The position numbers and the translations under genes were made by a program. 64,000 bases of DNA from Arcobacter sp. CECT 8985 (GTDB lineage: Bacteria; Campylobacterota; Campylobacteria; Campylobacterales; Arcobacteraceae). The stretch's first letter is position 1. Each line of letters starts with the position of its first letter. Where the stretch lies: assembly GCF_004116495.1 (NCBI RefSeq), contig NZ_PDKC01000008.1:1-64000 (forward strand). Direction: 5' to 3'. The notes beneath the pieces are model-generated. The model had not been told where the DNA came from. It ran no database searches and saw only the letters and a program-made list of their open reading frames with translations. Shown here one piece after another: positions 63,054-64,000 of the stretch.

Positions 63054-64000
63054 TATTTAATATTTTAAATGCATTTTCTTGAATCTCATTTAAGTTAATA
63101 TTTTCTAAATTTGACTCAGTACCTTTTGGTGTTAAAGCAACTGAATTATCAGCTTTTGGACCACATAAAATATATTTTATAGGATCATTCCAAAATAAAG
63201 CAACTGTAGGAATGTTTAAACCTGAAGCAATATGTACAAAACTTGTATCTGGAGTAATTAATAAATCAAGTTCATTTAAAACTTCAGCTGCTTCATAGAT
63301 ACTTTTAGTTTTAAATGGTATTGCTACATTTGTTAATGAGTTTTCATTAATTAATTTTTCAAAATATTCAAATTTACTTGGAATACAAAAAGGTATAATT
63401 TTTATCTTTTCATTTTTTAGTAGATTACATAAATCAATAATTTGTTTAGTGTTTAATGTTCTATCTTTATGTGAAGCATCTGTATTTAATCCTAGTAACT
63501 TATAATCTTTATATTTTTTTATATAGTTTTGAATTTCTATATTTTTTTCTTTAGGTAGAGGAAAAATCATATTAGTATTATAATTATTAATACCAAGAAA
63601 TTTAAGCACTTTTAGTCTTGTATCTGCCATATGAATAAGTTTTTTATCTCTAGTTTTATATACTTTATAATATAAACTTAATTCACTTTTATCAAACCCA
63701 TATCTTTTTTTTGTTCCTGTATTTCCTAATATTAATTTTGGATTAATAATCATTGTATGTAAAGTTCTATGAAATCTTATTACTGTATCATCAATTGCTA
63801 AATCATAATGATTATTTCTCATTTTAAATATTTCTATCCATGATTTCAGCCAATTTCTTTTTTTATACTTTAAATATACATTATTTACTTCTGGAAGATA
63901 TTTATACATAAAGTGATTATTTAGACTTGCATATATGTCAATTCTAGCATTTGGATAAAATCTATTTAGTTCCCTTATTAAAGGATAACTTAAAATAGCA
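63043..64000 (-). CDS. Glycosyltransferase family 9 (heptosyltransferase-like), 5' end outside the window
   Basis: The frame stays open to the window edge: codons upstream of the ATG at 63909 read AILSYPLIRELNRFYPNA then IDIYASLNN, the N-terminal Rossmann segment of family-9 enzymes, so 63909 is not the start. C-terminally, LLGLNTDASHKDR, DLLITPDTSFVHIASGLNIPTVALF and NDPIKYILCGP fit WaaF/heptosyltransferase-like enzymes. About 318 codons are visible. The acceptor sugar is unknown. Confidence 0.85.
   Translation of the reverse strand, partial: AILSYPLIRELNRFYPNARIDIYASLNNHFMYKYLPEVNNVYLKYKKRNWLKSWIEIFKMRNNHYDLAIDDTVIRFHRTLHTMIINPKLILGNTGTKKRYGFDKSELSLYYKVYKTRDKKLIHMADTRLKVLKFLGINNYNTNMIFPLPKEKNIEIQNYIKKYKDYKLLGLNTDASHKDRTLNTKQIIDLCNLLKNEKIKIIPFCIPSKFEYFEKLINENSLTNVAIPFKTKSIYEAAEVLNELDLLITPDTSFVHIASGLNIPTVALFWNDPIKYILCGPKADNSVALTPKGTESNLENINLNEIQENAFKILNIKK

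Overview
The window is AT-rich chromosomal DNA (roughly a quarter G+C by eye) from a free-living member of the Campylobacterota, most likely Arcobacteraceae. The basis is the style of its chemotaxis and histidine-kinase proteins, the codon use, an octaheme sulfite-reductase (mcc) locus of the Wolinella type, and a compact gene layout. No insertion sequence, prophage, CRISPR array or tRNA was found. The left edge holds the 3' end of a 5S rRNA with its terminator, so an rRNA operon ends here. The right edge cuts a family-9 glycosyltransferase.

Left part (1-22 kb): a decayed chemotaxis-receptor gene with four in-frame stops; an SbcD/SbcC-type nuclease pair; and a minus-strand set made of a 7TM-DISM histidine kinase, its response regulator and a LuxI/FeeM-fold N-acyl synthase. 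Two divergent upstream regions of that set share a 12-bp-phased direct repeat. Next come a DnaQ-like exonuclease, a DUF2721 protein, a DEAD-box helicase without a canonical start codon, a LysR regulator divergent from an MFS exporter-tautomerase pair, a dGTPase and an adenosine/adenine deaminase. At 17.94-18.21 kb lies a gene-free but highly structured transcript-like unit with a very strong ribosome-binding site, a 17-codon ORF, several hairpins and a terminator. A radical SAM gene that seems to start at ATA follows, then an EI24-type membrane protein and a divergent two-component pair.

Middle part (23-40 kb): a respiratory sulfite-reduction locus. A response regulator and a c-heme-binding histidine kinase precede mccA (octaheme, seven CXXCH plus one CX15CH), an FKBP isomerase, a NrfC-like Fe-S protein, a NrfD-like quinol dehydrogenase and a CcsBA-type cytochrome c synthase. 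Downstream in the same direction are a HemN/HemW-like radical SAM protein, two cysteine-paired Sel1 proteins, two NosL-type proteins, an ABC transporter and a polytopic protein with a CPXC motif. These probably form a copper- and heme-supply module for MccA. A hairpin after mccA may set mccA expression above that of the accessory genes.

Right part (40-64 kb): a TRAP C4-dicarboxylate transporter on the minus strand, glutamate synthase gltBD, an inositol-monophosphatase-like gene, a YfhL-type ferredoxin and Ppx/GppA. These lead into an LPS core/envelope cluster with heptosyltransferase, lipid A acyltransferase, diacylglycerol kinase, kinase-like proteins, LTA-synthase-like phosphotransferase, O-antigen ligase and several glycosyltransferases. 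Most of these genes overlap by a few bases, which implies one long operon broken by one inverted glycosyltransferase.
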